DNA of 64,000 nucleotides, taken from NCBI RefSeq assembly GCF_905171775.1, contig NC_053492.1, positions 330,716,690 through 330,780,689 of the forward strand. Direction: 5' to 3'. This DNA is from Rana temporaria (taxonomy: Eukaryota; Chordata; Amphibia; Anura; Ranidae). Numbering within the stretch: position 1 is the first letter of the stretch; each line of letters begins with the position of its first letter. A program made the position numbers and the translations under genes. Below are positions 1 through 10,574 of the stretch, one piece after another. Under the pieces are notes generated by a model that saw nothing but the letters and a program-made list of their open reading frames with translations, had not been told where the DNA came from and did no database searches.

Positions 1-33
1 AACAGCTGGAGGGCTGCCAGTTTGACACCCCTG
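1..33. mobile_element. hAT-type MITE, terminal fragment
   Basis: The first 33 bases match the right end of the complete short element at 2935-3085, including the terminal ACACCCCTG. The rest lies outside the window. It abuts the 3' end of the LINE. Confidence 0.6.
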
Positions 34-59
34 CTCTAGACTTAAAGTGCCCCCTTGTC

Positions 60-1197
60 CTCAGTGTTGACCGTAAAGTGAATAACTCAACGCCAAGTTC
101 ACTGTATGGACCTCTTATATATTTGTACATGTTGATCATATCCCCCCTTATTCTTCTCTTCTCAAGTGTGAATAAATTCAGTTCCTCTAATCTTTTCTCA
201 TAGCTGAGCTCCTCCATGCCTCTTTTCAGTTCGATTGCCCTTCTCTGCTCTTTCTCCAGTACTCCGATATCTTTTTTGAGAACTGGTGCCCAAAACTGAA
301 CTGCATATTCCAGATGAGGTCTTACTAATGATTTGTACAGGGGCAAAACTCTCTCTCCCTCTCCCTCTCCCTCTCCCTCTCTCTCACTCTCAGAAAGGAC
401 TTTGCTCGCTTTGGAAACCGCAGCTTGGCATTGCATGCCATTATTGCGCTTATGATCAACTAAAACCCCCAGATCCTTCTCCACTACAGATCCCCCCCCC
501 AGTTGTACTCCCCCTAGCATGTAAGATGCATGCATATTCTTAGTCCCCAAGTGCATAACTTTACATTTATCAACATTAAACCTCATCTGCCACTTAGTCG
601 CCCAATTAGACAGAGCATTGAGGTTGGCTTGTAAATTGGAGACATCCTGCAAGGACATTATTCCACTGCATAGCTTGGTGTCCTCTGCAAAGACAGAAAT
701 GTTGCTTTTGATCTCAGACCCAATATCATTTATAAATATATTGAAAAGTAAGGGTCCCAGCACTGAACCTTGGGGTACACCACTTATAACCTTAGACCAT
801 TCAGAGTAAGAATCATTAACCACTACTCTCTGAATTCTGTCTTTCAGACAGTTTTCTATACATTTACAAACTGCTATATCCAATCCTGTAGACCTTACCT
901 TACACATGAGCCGTGTGTGTGTGGAACTGTATCGAATGCTTTTGCAAAATCCAAATATACCACGTCCACAGCCACGCCTCTGTCCAGGGTTTTACTTACC
1001 TTCTCATAAAAGGAAATCAGGTTTGTCTGACAACTTCTGTCTTTCATGAATCCATGCTGTCTGCTGCTTAAATAGTTTGTTTCCAGCAAGCATTCATCCA
1101 TGTGGTCTATTATTCGATCCAGTATCTTCCCAACTATAGAAGTTAAACTAACAGGTCTATAGTTACTTGGTAAAGACTTTGTTCCCTTTTTAACCAC
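60..1197 (-). pseudogene. LINE ORF2 reverse transcriptase and C-terminal region, broken
   Basis: The minus strand encodes the RT domain of a CR1/L2-like LINE, which would copy element RNA at a nicked target. The best open stretch (895-1197) holds NYRPVSLTS and DFAKAFDTVPH, the RT motif A region with its catalytic Asp. Further downstream, in other frames, come VPQGSVLGPLLF and then the motif C region, which reads FAEDTKL where the family has F/Y-A-D-D; the second catalytic Asp is therefore Glu. A (CTCTCC)n expansion at 346-386 and several frameshifts interrupt the rest. Not functional. Confidence 0.85.
346..386. repeat. CTCTCC/CTCT microsatellite inside the LINE
   Basis: Short tandem CTCTCC units followed by CTCT lie in the C-terminal coding part of the LINE. 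This is a local expansion in a dead copy. Confidence 0.85.
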
Positions 1198-2397
1198 TTA
1201 ATACCCGCACGCCGTCATATGACGTCCAAAACGGGGACCTGTTATCCCTAGTGGATGTCATATGACGTCCTGGGCTTTGCGGGGGGATATCTCAATGATG
1301 CCTGCACCCAGAGGCATCATTGAGATATCATTTTTTAGCGGCGGCGATCCTGTGCACCGTAAGAACGATCATAGCGGCGTTTCCCCCCCCCCCTCCCGTC
1401 GCCATCCGGTGCTTCTCCGGGCTCTCCCGTGCCATCGGGGGCCCGGAGAGATGATCGCCGTCCGCCGGATGTTTGCCATGGAGATGACTGGTGACCAGAT
1501 GGTCACCAGTCATCTCTATGACCGTCGGAGGCCCGGGCGCGATGTGATGACGTCACGCCCGGGTCCCCGTAAGTAAACAAACCGCAATTGCGGCTAGTTT
1601 GAATGAGATCTGTGAATTTTTTTTCACAATCTCATTCTTTCCAGCCTGGAGGAGAGATGTGGGGTTTTATTGACCCCGCATCTCTCCTTAAAGAGGACCT
1701 GTCACACACATTTCCTATTACAAGGGATGTTTACATTCCTTGTAATAGGAATAAAAGCGATTGAAAAAAAAAAGTGTAAAAAAATAAATAAGTAAAATAA
1801 ATAATAATATTAAAATGCCCCTGTCCCCGGTAGCTCGCGCTCAGAAGTGTACGCACACGCAAGTCCCGCCTACGTATGTAAACGTCGTTCAAACCACACA
1901 TGTGAGGTGTCGCCGCGTGCGTTAGAGCGTGTGCAACAATTCTAGCACTAGACCTCCTCTGTAACTCTAAACTGGTAACCTGTAAAAATGTTAAAGTGTC
2001 GCCTATGGAGATTTTTAAGTAACGAAGTTTGGCGCCATTCCATGAGTGTACGCAATTTTAAAGCATGACATGTTGGGTATCTATTTACTCGGCGTAACCT
2101 CATCTTTCATATTTTACCAAAAAATTGGGCTAACGTTACTGTTTTGTTGTTTTTTAATTTATGAAACCATTTTTTTTACAAAAAAAGTCGTTTGAAAAAT
2201 GATTGCGCAAATACGGTGCAAGATAAAAAGTTGCAATGACTACCATTTTATTCCCTAGGGTGTCTGCTAAAAATCATATATAATGTTTGGGGGTTCTGAG
2301 TTATTTTCTAGCAAAAGAATGATGATTTGTACATGTAGGAAAAGTGCCAGAATAGGCCCGGGAAGGAGGTGGGTTTTAAAGCCCGGTATTGAAGTGG
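1194..2397. mobile_element. piggyBac-type MITE with TTAA duplications
   Basis: The 1.2-kb element starts CCACTTAATACCCGC and ends GCCCGGTATTGAAGTGG, imperfect inverted termini. It is flanked by TTAA at 1190-1193 and 2398-2401. Excising it with one TTAA restores the LINE reading across the site. It has no credible transposase: the open frames at 1262-1576 and 1328-1513 look like chance frames in GC-rich palindromic sequence. TTAA targeting is the hallmark of piggyBac transposases, so mobilisation in trans by one is inferred. Confidence 0.8.
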
Positions 2398-2478
2398 TTA
2401 AATATAGGCACCAAATTGGCCCTGCACCAATCTAGTGGTACTATTCCTGTCATTAATGAGTCCCTAAATATTAGATAC

Positions 2479-2744
2479 AGTGGACACTGCCCCCCCACCC
2501 CTCCTTTTTAGGTTTGTACTGCTTGTTACGAACTGAGGCTGCCGGGAGGAGGGTTATGTCCAGAGGGGGAAGGACTGTTAAACTCTGTTAGATATTTAAA
2601 CACATGTTACTTTAACATGTTTCTGCCTAGTCCTCTCCTGTGAACAGGAACATAACCCACTTGTCAAGACTTGAGAAGGCTGTGTCCATTTATGGACGAC
2701 AGAGAGAAGGATTTTACGGTGAGTACAAAAAATCCTATTTTTGT
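2479..2744 (+). mobile_element. DIRS terminal-repeat fragment (right end)
   Basis: This piece closely matches the right terminal repeat of DIRS-3 at about 16150-16432. It runs from the CACCCCTCC stretch through ACTGAGGCTGC, the CATGTTTCTGC block and AAGGATTTTACGG, ending in GTGAGTACAAAAAAT. No coding part is attached. Confidence 0.75.
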
Positions 2745-3266
2745 AACCATGGCCAAATCTGTGCCTTGCCACAATTCTGTCTCTTAGCTCTTCGGGAGGT
2801 TCCTTTTTGATCTCATTCTCATTTGCTCTGACATGCACTGTGAGCTGGAAGGTCTTATAGACAGGTGTGTGGCTTTCCTAATCAAGTCCAATCAGTATAA
2901 TCAAACACAGCTGGACTCAAATGAAGATGTGGAACAGGGGTGTCAAACTGGCAGCCCTCCAGCTGTTGCAAAACTACAATGAGGCATTGCAAGGCTAACA
3001 GTTACAAGCATGACTCTCACAGGCAGAGGCATGATGTGACTTGTAGTTTCGGAACAGCTGGAGGGCCGCCAGTTTGACACCCCTGATGTAGAACCCTCTC
3101 AAGGATGATCGGAAGAAATGGACAGCACCTGAGTTAAATATGAGTGTCACAGCAAAGGGTCTGAATACTTGGGACCATGTGATATTTCAGTTTTCAGTGT
3201 CAACAATTCTGTGTTTTTCTGTCAATATGGGGTGCTGCATGTACATTAATGAGGAAAAAAATGTAC
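2745..3266 (+). mobile_element. Tc1-like non-coding 3' fragment
   Basis: The sequence resembles an abundant vertebrate Tc1/mariner-type tail. Landmarks are TTTGCTCTGACATGCACTG, GACAGGTGTGTGGC, AAGGGTCTGAATACTT and GTCAATATGGGGTGCTG. The outer terminal repeat is absent at both ends, so the copy is truncated. A hAT MITE interrupts it at 2935-3085. The family call rests on recognition, not on a search. Confidence 0.5.
2935..3085. mobile_element. hAT-type snap-back MITE (151 bp)
   Basis: It starts CAGGGGTGTCAAACTGGC and ends GCCAGTTTGACACCCCTG, with inverted homology continuing inward over about 50 bp per side. It is flanked by 8-bp duplications ATGTGGAA (2927-2934) and ATGTAGAA (3086-3093), one mismatch. 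CAG/CTG ends and an 8-bp duplication identify hAT. Confidence 0.85.
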
Positions 3267-3587
3267 TTAAATGACTTTTTTTTTTAGATCAACATTTTCT
3301 ATGGGACACTATACTACGAAATGCTCAAATGCGGGCCATTGATTGCAACCAAGATTTGTTAATTTCCACATACAAAAAAGTGTTTTTCCTAACGCATTCT
3401 GAATGATTGGGGTGTATTCATTTTTGCAACATGGTCTTGAATAGACCATGTTGCAAAAATGAATACACCCCAATAAAAGTCTTGGCACAAAGCCAAATTT
3501 TAGACCAAGAAACCTAACAATAATTCATTAATCAATCTAATCATTAAACAGGTGTCCAGCAGACAGTTGATTATAAAAGGGTATGAC
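3267..3587. other. Unclassified stretch holding a perfect hairpin
   Basis: No gene is visible. The stretch contains the 28-bp-arm palindrome at 3409-3471 and probably the decayed 5' part of the old Tc1-like element whose transposase remnant starts near 4888. Confidence 0.4.
3409..3471. repeat. Perfect inverted repeat, 28-bp arms, 7-nt loop
   Basis: The left arm 3409-3436 (GGGGTGTATTC...CATGGTC) and right arm 3444-3471 are exact reverse complements around the loop TTGAATA. Perfect arms inside otherwise decayed DNA suggest a recent origin or a terminal-repeat dimer. Confidence 0.95.
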
Positions 3588-3591
3588 TTAA

Positions 3592-3850
3592 CCACTTCCA
3601 GCCCAAGGATGTCATATGACGTGATTGACTTTCAGTGTGAATATCTGAATGATGCCTGCATCATTCAGATATCCTTGTTTTTAACCGGCGATTCTATGCA
3701 CCATAAGAATGATCATGGCGGCAGTTCAGCTGCTTGATCATTCTTACAGGCAACGGGAGGGGACATTCTGCTCCCATACGGTGCTTCTCCGGGCTCTCCC
3801 GCGCCATCGGGGACCCAGAGAGAGAATCTGCCGCTGCCGGATGACAACCA
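3592..3850. mobile_element. piggyBac-type MITE, left part only
   Basis: It begins CCACTTCCAGCC directly after TTAA at 3588-3591 and shares with 1194-2397 the GTCATATGACGT and AATGATGCCTGCA...CATT blocks. No matching right end with TTAA was found before about 4900, so it is truncated by the following repeat. Confidence 0.6.
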
Positions 3851-4618
3851 TAGTGTCGAGGAAAAAAAACGCACTAGACAGGTTTTTAAAGTAATTTATT
3901 GGTCCGCTCCGGGGGTCGTCTTCCGACTTCGGGCTGCCGCTAGTAAGAGCTGCAAGAAGATAGCAGAGGTGCCCGGCAGAAAGAACCGGAGAGCTGGAGA
4001 AGTCGGAAGAAGACCCCCGAAGGCGGAAGAAGGGAGAAGACCGGGCCACCGATGGTAAAAGAGCTGGAAGAAGATAGCGGTGAGCCTGGAAGAAGATAGC
4101 GGAGGAGCCTGGCCTATCCTCATTTACATAGGGTGGGGGGCCGGGATCTGGGGGCCCTTTTATTAAAGGGGGCTCCCAGTTTCCGATAAGCCCCCCGCAG
4201 ACCCCGACAACCAACGGCCAGGGTTGTCGGGAAAAGGCCCTTGTCCACATCAACATGGGGACACAGTGCTTTATGGTGGGGGGCCACAGGGCGCCCCTCT
4301 GCCCCAAAGCACCTACCCCATGTTGAGGGCATGCGGCCTGGTACGGTTCAGGAAGGGGGGGTGCTCGCTCGTCCCCACCCCCTTTCCTGACCGGCTGGGC
4401 TGCGTGCTCGGATAAGGGTCTGGTATGGATTTTGGGGGCACCCCCATGTCAATTTTTCTGTGTAGGGGGTTCCCCTTGAAATTCATACCAGACCTAAGGG
4501 CCTGGTATGCTCTTGGAGGGGGAACCCATGCCGTTTTTTTATTTTAAAATTTGGCGTGGAGTTCCCACTCTTGACTCATACCAAATACCGGCTCTGTCGG
4601 AGGGAGGGGTTTGCCTTG
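3851..4618. repeat. Unclassified GC-rich dispersed repeat
   Basis: This is a purine-rich segment (GGAAGAAGATAGCGG units, 3940-4110) followed by G- and C-run-rich sequence containing GGGGGCTCCCAGTTTCCG and ACATCAACATGGGG. It resembles repeats I associate with ranid genomes. Open frames on both strands (for example 3744-4307 minus) look like artefacts of low AT content. Confidence 0.4.
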
Positions 4619-4876
4619 GAGCCGGTTCACACTGGGGCGACTTCCTGTAAAGTTGCCTCACTATGAACGGGGATCCGACTAGGAGGCGACTTCATTGAAA
4701 TCAATGGGTACAAGTCACCTAGAAGTCTGAAGTAGTACAGGAACCTTTTTTGAAGTCCGGTGCGACTGCAGTAGTGTGCATTAAGACTGCTCTATTCACT
4801 TAAATTGATTTCTTCATGCAGCACGACTAGGGGCGACTTGAAGTCGGATCCAAAGTCGGACCTGTGTGAATGGGCT
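4619..4876. mobile_element. Short MITE with imperfect inverted ends
   Basis: The left end AGCCGGTTCACACTGG pairs imperfectly with the right end CCTGTGTGAATGGGCT, and GGCGACTT motifs recur inside. A clear target duplication was not identified, so the superfamily is open. Confidence 0.6.
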
Positions 4877-4887
4877 CTGTTGGAATA

Positions 4888-5426
4888 CTGTAGCAAAAGT
4901 GATACAAAAATTTAACGAAGATGGAATTGTAACCATCTCACAGTCATCCAAGCCATCCACAGAAGTTAACATCTTGAAAAGAGCATCGTCTGATGAGAAA
5001 GGTTAAAGAAAACCACCATGCAAGTTTACTGCAGTTGGCTAAAAAAGTAGAAGGCCAAACTGGGGCGATTGTTTCCTGTGACACAATACTGCATATACTG
5101 CAGAGGAATGGCATGCATGGGTGTCTTTCTACGAAGCAAGCCTCTCCTAAAGCCCATGCACAATAAAGCTAGCCTAGAATTTTGTTAGGGCCCATGCTGA
5201 AAAAGACTACTGGTACTCTTTACTCCTGGAGTGATGAGACCAAGATAAATGTTTTTGGAACTGGATTCAAAAGTGTGTGTGGCGTCACAAAGGTGAGGAG
5301 TACAAAGAAAAATGCATGGTGCCTACAGTGAAACAAGGTGCTGGCAGTGTCCTATGGGGATGCTGAGTACTGCTGGTGTCGGGAGCTGCATTTCATTGGT
5401 GGGATCATGAATTCACAGATGTACTG
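4888..5426 (+). pseudogene. Old Tc1-like transposase remnant, first part
   Basis: In shifting frames the plus strand shows a Tc1-like transposase: a helix-turn-helix-type region, then a catalytic-core start with WSDETKINVFG (first DDE Asp) and a GSVLWG motif. Many stops and indels are present. The gene is cut at 5426 by the solo LTR (5427-7754) and resumes at 7760. Confidence 0.7.
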
Positions 5427-6066
5427 TGTAACGGAACCCCAAATCGACACTCCACAATCCAGTGGACACGACCCATACGAATTCCCCCAGTAACGAGACG
5501 GCTCTGTTTGAGGTTCAAAACGAATAGACTCTATTGAGAAAATCAGGCTCTTGTATACAGTTAGTAACCAAAATGAACAATGACTCAACTCCACCCACAT
5601 CACACAATGAGCCCAATACACATCTTTTTTGGTAGACATTCTGGCACCATCTCTGACATAATTTACATGAGCTAATTAACTAATTTACCCAGACAAGGTG
5701 ACTCCGATATGACCTTTCAAGGTAGACATCCCGGCTCCTCTCCTGCTATACAATACACATTATTTTAGTAGACATTCTGGCCTTTAGACTGTCTGTTAAC
5801 TTGCAATACACACATTATCATCAATAGACCTTCACACAATACAGGGTCAGATAGCACAACACAATGGAAGACCCTTAGAAGCCATACTAGATTAATTTAC
5901 ATCACAACAGACGACATTCACACCTAACAGTATGTGTTCCCACATTGAATGAGTCACTCTTTCAATTAACCTGTTGAGTTCAGAATCAACAAACAGTAAT
6001 TAGTTCTTTAACAATATCCTGGGATATATTGTGGATAACAGACCCATGTTAAAGCAATCCAAGATA

Positions 6067-7688
6067 CAGTGCCTTGCGAAAGTATTCGGCCCCCTTGAAC
6101 TTTGCGACCTTTTGCCACATTTCAGGCTTCAAACATAAAGATATAAAACTGTGTTTTTTTTTTTTTGAAGAATCAACAAGTGGGACACATTTATGAAGTG
6201 GAATGAAATTTATTGGATATTTCAAACTTTTTTAACAAATAAAAAACTGAAAAATTGGGCGTGCAAAATTATTCAGCCCCCTTAAGTTAATACTTTGTAG
6301 AGCCATCTTTTGCTGTGATTACAGCTGTAAGTCGCTTGGTGTATGTCTCTATCAGTTTTGCACATCGAGGGACTGACATTTTTGCCCATTCCTCCTTGCA
6401 AAACCGCTCAAACTCAGTGAGGTTGGATGGAGAGCGTTTGTGAACAGCAGTTTTCAGTTCTTTCCACAGATTCTCGATTGGATTCAGGTCTGGACTTTGA
6501 CTTGGCCGTTCTAACACCTGGATATGTTTTATTTGTGAACCATTCCATTGTAGATTTTGCTTTATGTTTTGGAGCATTGTCTTGTTGGAAGACAAATCTC
6601 CATCCCAGTCTCAGGTATTTTGCAGACTCCATCAGGTTTTCTTCCAGAATGGTCCTGTATTTGGCTCCATCCATCTTCCCATCAATTTTAACCATCTTCC
6701 CTGTCCCTGCTGAAGAAAAGCAGGCCCAAACCATGATGCTGCCACCACCATGTTTGACAGTGGGGATGGTGTGTTCAGGGTGATGAGCTGTGTTGCTTTT
6801 ACGCCAGACATAACGTTTTGCATTGTTGCCAAAAAGTTCGATTTTGGTTTCATCTGACCAGAGCACCTTCTTCCACATGTTTGGTGTGTGTCCCATGTGG
6901 CTTGTGGCAAACTTTAAACAACACTTTTTATGGATATCTTTAAGAAATGGCCTTCTTGCCACTCTTCCATAAAGGCCAGATTTGTGCAGTATACGACTGA
7001 TTGTTGTCCTATGGACAGAGTCTCCCACCTCAGCTGTAGATCTCTGCAGTTCATCCAGAGTGATCATGGGCCTCTTGGCTGCATCTCTGATCAGTCTTCT
7101 CCTTGTATGAGCTGAAAGTTTAGAGGGACGGCCAGGTCTTCGTAGATTTGCAGTGGTCTGATACTCCCATTTCAATATTATCGCTTGCACAGTGCTCCTT
7201 GGGATGTTTAAAGCTTGGGAAATCTTTTTGTATCCAAATCCAGCTTTAAACTTCTCCACAACAGTATCTCGGACCTGCCTGGTGTGTTCCTTGTTCTTCA
7301 TGATGCTCTCTGCACTTTAAACGGACCTCTGAGACTATCGCAGTGCAGGTGCATTTATACGGAGACTTTATTACACACAGGTGGATTCTATTTATCATCA
7401 TTAGTCATTTAGGTCAACATTGGATCATTCAGAGATCCTCACTGAACTTCTGGAGAGAGTTTGCTGCACTGAAAGTAAAGGGGCTGAATAATTTTGCACG
7501 CCCAATTTTTCAGTTTTTTATTTGTTAAAGTTTGAAATATCCAATAAATTTCGATACACTTCATGATTGTGTCCCACTTGTTGATTCTTCCAAAAAAAAT
7601 TATAGTTTTATATCTTTATGTTTTGAAGCCTGAAATGTGGCAAAAGGTCGCAAAGTTCAAGGGGGCCGAATACTTTCGCAAAGCACTG
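6067..7688 (-). mobile_element. Tc1/mariner transposon, nearly complete
   Basis: The ends CAGTGCCTTGCGAAAGTATT and its complement border a 1.62-kb element flanked by TA at 6065-6066 and 7689-7690. The inverted terminal repeats are about 215 bp and well matched. A transposase gene lies on the minus strand. It sits inside the solo LTR, so it arrived later than the LTR and the older Tc1-like gene around it. Confidence 0.93.
6287..7301 (-). pseudogene. Tc1-type DD34E transposase, one frameshift
   Basis: This cut-and-paste transposase starts at 7301 with MKNKEHTRQVRD. The N-terminal half (about residues 1-110) has two helix-turn-helix motifs of the paired type, including GYKKISQALNIPRSTVQAI, with a GRPSKL hinge. 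The catalytic core shows WSDETKIELFG (first Asp) and FQQDNAPKHKAKS (second Asp). The third acidic residue, in SPDLNPIENLW, lies in another frame after a shift near 6530. Total length would be near the family's usual 340 residues. The single visible lesion makes this the best-preserved Tc1 gene in the window. Confidence 0.92.
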
Positions 7689-7759
7689 TATGTCCATTAT
7701 TTCCTGGCTCATACTTTGTATGAGCTTCTGGATTTCACGGGCCCTCCCATTACATACTG

Positions 7760-8190
7760 CTCTTTATAGAAAGGGAAGATGTTACTATCACTCCATGCCC
7801 TTGGTCATTGTGCAGTTTTCCAACATTACAATGATCCAAAACGCATATCTAAGGCCACTGTTGCATTCCTAAAGAACAGGGTGAAAAGTGATTCAGTGGC
7901 CAGCTCTCCTTATCTGAACTCAAACACCTTTCGGGAATTCTAAGGAAGATGTCAAGTATCACTCTCCATCCAGTATCCAGGCTCTAAAAAAGGTCGTTCT
8001 TGAACAATGGAAAAAGATGTTGCAATATGTCACTTGTTCATTCCATGCCTAGAAGACTTGGTTCTGTCCTTACAAATCAAAGAGGCCATGTAAAATACTA
8101 GATGTAGTAGTTTTTTGTTGTAGGCTGTATTTATTTTTGCATCAACTAATTTGAGTAAAACTGAAGATTTTGTAATCCAAAGTTTTATTA
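7760..8190 (+). pseudogene. Old Tc1-like transposase remnant, second part
   Basis: It continues the gene interrupted at 5426: across the LTR duplication the frames resume with a FQHYNDPK-like stretch (second catalytic Asp region), KATVAFLKNRVKS and a degenerate C-terminus near 8040. The acidic third residue is not recognisable. Stops occur throughout. Sequence to 8190 is its 3' non-coding tail. Confidence 0.65.
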
Positions 8191-8424
8191 AAGTGGATGT
8201 AAACCTACTCTCATCCTTTCTAAACTACTGCCATATGGAGACCCTATCAAAAGGATACAACTAGAATTCCAGTGGTTGATATTCATGTGTTATTTTTAAA
8301 ACCAAAACTAAACCTAATTACAAATAAAAATATTCATTGCACATAATGTTTGAAGAATTTGTATATCAATATTGAATATTAGAAACAAACGTTTAATTAT
8401 CGTGACTTTTTATGTAAAAATAAT
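8191..8424. other. AT-rich DNA, nothing recognised
   Basis: No coding potential, repeat structure or RNA gene is visible between the old Tc1-like element and the next MITE. Confidence 0.5.
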
Positions 8425-9857
8425 TAGGGCTGAAACTAATCGATCGACAACTAATCGGTTATGAAAAATCGATTACCATTTTCATAATCGGGCAGTAACA
8501 TAATGGGTTAAAAAATTAAAATTGGCCATTTATAGTACAAAAAGAGCAAATAATCACTATTGTTAATATTATATTAATACGAAAAATCTTTTGTACATTT
8601 TCTGAATGAAAGAATGCTGTTTGAAATTTTCACTTGCTTTTCACATTTAATTTTAAAATGAATGTAATTTCTGAAAGAAAACCACATACAGTCTGAATTT
8701 ATTATTATTTTTTTTTTTTTTTAGACCCAAGAAGTTTTCTATTTCTAAACTTCCATCAATGTGGTTGGTTGAAAACAAACGTTGATTTTGACCGCACGAA
8801 CTATTAGAAAATCGAACAAACGTTCTAAATATATATATATATATAAATTTTATCGTCCATGGACGGACACGGCTCCTTAAATCTTGACAAGGGATGGTTA
8901 TGTTCCCTGTTTACAGGAGAGGACTAGGCAGAAACATGTTGGATAATTAAATACATGTTACATTAACAGAGTTGAACAGCCCTGCCCAGGGGGTGGTCCC
9001 TCCAGACATAACTCTCCTCACTGCAGCCCCAGTTTCATTTTGCCTAGCAAGGAGAAGGATGTATGACTCCCTTTGGGCCCAGCGCCCTGAGGAAAAAAAT
9101 GCATTTTGTTTTATTTTACCTTTTCTTGAATCTTCTTTCAACTGTCGGCTGAGAGACAGGCTGGATAATATAGATCCTTGTAGTCTACTCAGTCCGACCA
9201 GCAAGCGTGGGCACACCTTTGCAAAGAGGCTGGGTCTGCCACGCCATATGGAAAACTTTTTCAAAGAAATTAGATTTCTAACAAAAAAAAACACTGCACA
9301 GAAACAAAAGTAAATGCTGCCAAGTACCAAAAATTGTAGATACAAATTAAAAAAACAAGTGAAAAGGAGTAGGTACAGCGCAAAAACTAATGGTGATTGA
9401 TAGTGATACCTACGCTATGAACATAGGTATGTATATAAAAAACACAAACAATAAAACGATTACATATGATTATGCAAAGTTTCCAATAGTGCAGGAAAAC
9501 AAAATTTCATAATGAATAAACGTGTAAATGAAAAGATAAGAAGGTTAAGAAGTAACTAATCAGCAAAGCTGTAAGGTAGAGGAAGGGTACGACTATAGGG
9601 AAATAAAAATAGTCGGGAGGAGGAGGGAGGGGAGCAGGCTGGAGCTTTTTTCTTTTTCTTTTTTTAGAGCCTAATTGGACCTGCCCCTAAAATAGGTTAG
9701 TGCCCGCCAAACCATTGGGGAGGGGGTTAAAGGTGGGTAAGTGCCCTTTGGGGGTTTTAGAGGAGGGTGGGAGGGAGGATGTTGAGTACGTAGAGGGTGG
9801 GATAAGGTAGGGGGATTTTAATTTTTTTTTTTTTTCTTCTTTCCCGCTGCACAGGAG

Positions 9858-10440
9858 ATGGAGGGAATAAAAATAACCTCCCTGAACGCCAAGGGACTTA
9901 ATGTCCCAGAAAAACGCAGGATGTTGTTGAATGAACTGAGGCGCTCGGAGACAGATATAGCCTATATACAGGAGACACACTTTAGGACGGGAGGACTCCC
10001 ACTCCTACAGAACAGGTTCTTTCCCTGTGTATATCATGCAGGAAATCGGGAAGCAAAATCCAAGGGGGTATCAATCCTGATATCTAATAGAATTCCCTAG
10101 TCACTAGAAAATAGATACCAAGATCCTAAAGGCAGATACCTTTTTATTAAAGGGAGCATCGGAGGAATTAAAGTGAATCTGTGTACAAAATGTACAAAAT
10201 GTACACCAGGATGTATTTATGAGGAAAGTTCTCAGGGAGTTGATGGAATTCTCGGAAGGTAAATTAATCTTGGGGGGAGATTTTAATGTCTCCCTGAACC
10301 CGAAAATGGACACCTCCAGGGGAACTTCGTCTACCACAGAGGGGATCAGAAGGGGAGTACTGCGAAAACTATACGAGGTTCAGCTGGTGGATGCATGGAG
10401 GACGTTGCATCCACCGTTGGAAATTGTCTTGCTCCGCTTT
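9858..10440 (+). pseudogene. L1/Tx1-type ORF2 endonuclease fragment
   Basis: It starts MEGIKITSLNAKGLN, the typical beginning of an L1-like ORF2 apurinic-type endonuclease that nicks target DNA. Visible catalytic features are the N of SLNAKGL, the E of YIQETHF and the D/N of GGDFNVSLNP. A stop near 10098 and frame changes break the reading before GGDFN. Coding ends near 10420 at the fold-back element, so about 190 residues are represented and RT is absent. The GA-rich upstream region (9600-9850) is its inter-ORF spacer. Confidence 0.85.
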
Positions 10441-10574
10441 AAACTTTAGAACACTTCTATAAACCATCTGAAGGTTAGCTTTCACTCAGGGGCAAGGCTA
10501 ACCTTCAGATGGTTTATGGAAGTTTTCTAAAGTTTAAAGTTTGCACCCCTTGGCAAGCGGAGCAAGACAATTTT
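10421..10574. repeat. Small fold-back element
   Basis: The left arm 10421-10479 (ATTGTCTTGCTCCGC...CTTCAGATGG complement) pairs with the right arm about 10496-10573 (AACCTTCAGATGG...GCGGAGCAAGACAAT). The right arm has an extra block (TTGCACCCCTTGGCAA). It lies where the L1 endonuclease frame stops. Confidence 0.8.

Larger units (their letters stand above)
34..2478 (-). mobile_element. CR1/L2-type LINE, 5'-truncated, split by a MITE
   Basis: Reading the minus strand from 2478 down to about 60 gives a continuous non-LTR retrotransposon ORF2 once the MITE at 1194-2397 is removed. The reading crosses the insertion point from a segment with WCRANLVPIF into FKKGTKSLPSNYRPVSL, so both flanks are one element. 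The 3' part encodes the tail typical of CR1/L2 elements (LVRPHLEYAVQFW, then a region with RRIRGDMINMYKY). The RT N-terminus and everything 5' of about 2478 is missing, where a DIRS fragment begins. Confidence 0.85.
5427..7754 (-). mobile_element. Solo LTR (family 1) split by a Tc1 element
   Basis: It begins TGTAACGG and ends CATTACA, with 5-bp duplications TACTG at 5422-5426 and 7755-7759. Removing the Tc1 element at 6067-7688 leaves about 700 bp, the same size and ends as the LTR at 15341-16050. TG...CA ends plus a 5-bp duplication fit an LTR retroelement (Gypsy or retrovirus-like). No internal coding region remains, so it is a recombined solo LTR. Minus orientation is inferred from TATA-like sequence. 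Confidence 0.75.

Noticed and set aside
1262..1576. Protein-coding gene in a GC-rich block
   Set aside because: It lies inside a TTAA-flanked MITE, is palindromic in composition and is open on both strands.
3744..4332. Overlapping minus-strand open frames as genes
   Set aside because: Proline/arginine-rich chance frames in a GC-rich dispersed repeat; no domain recognised.
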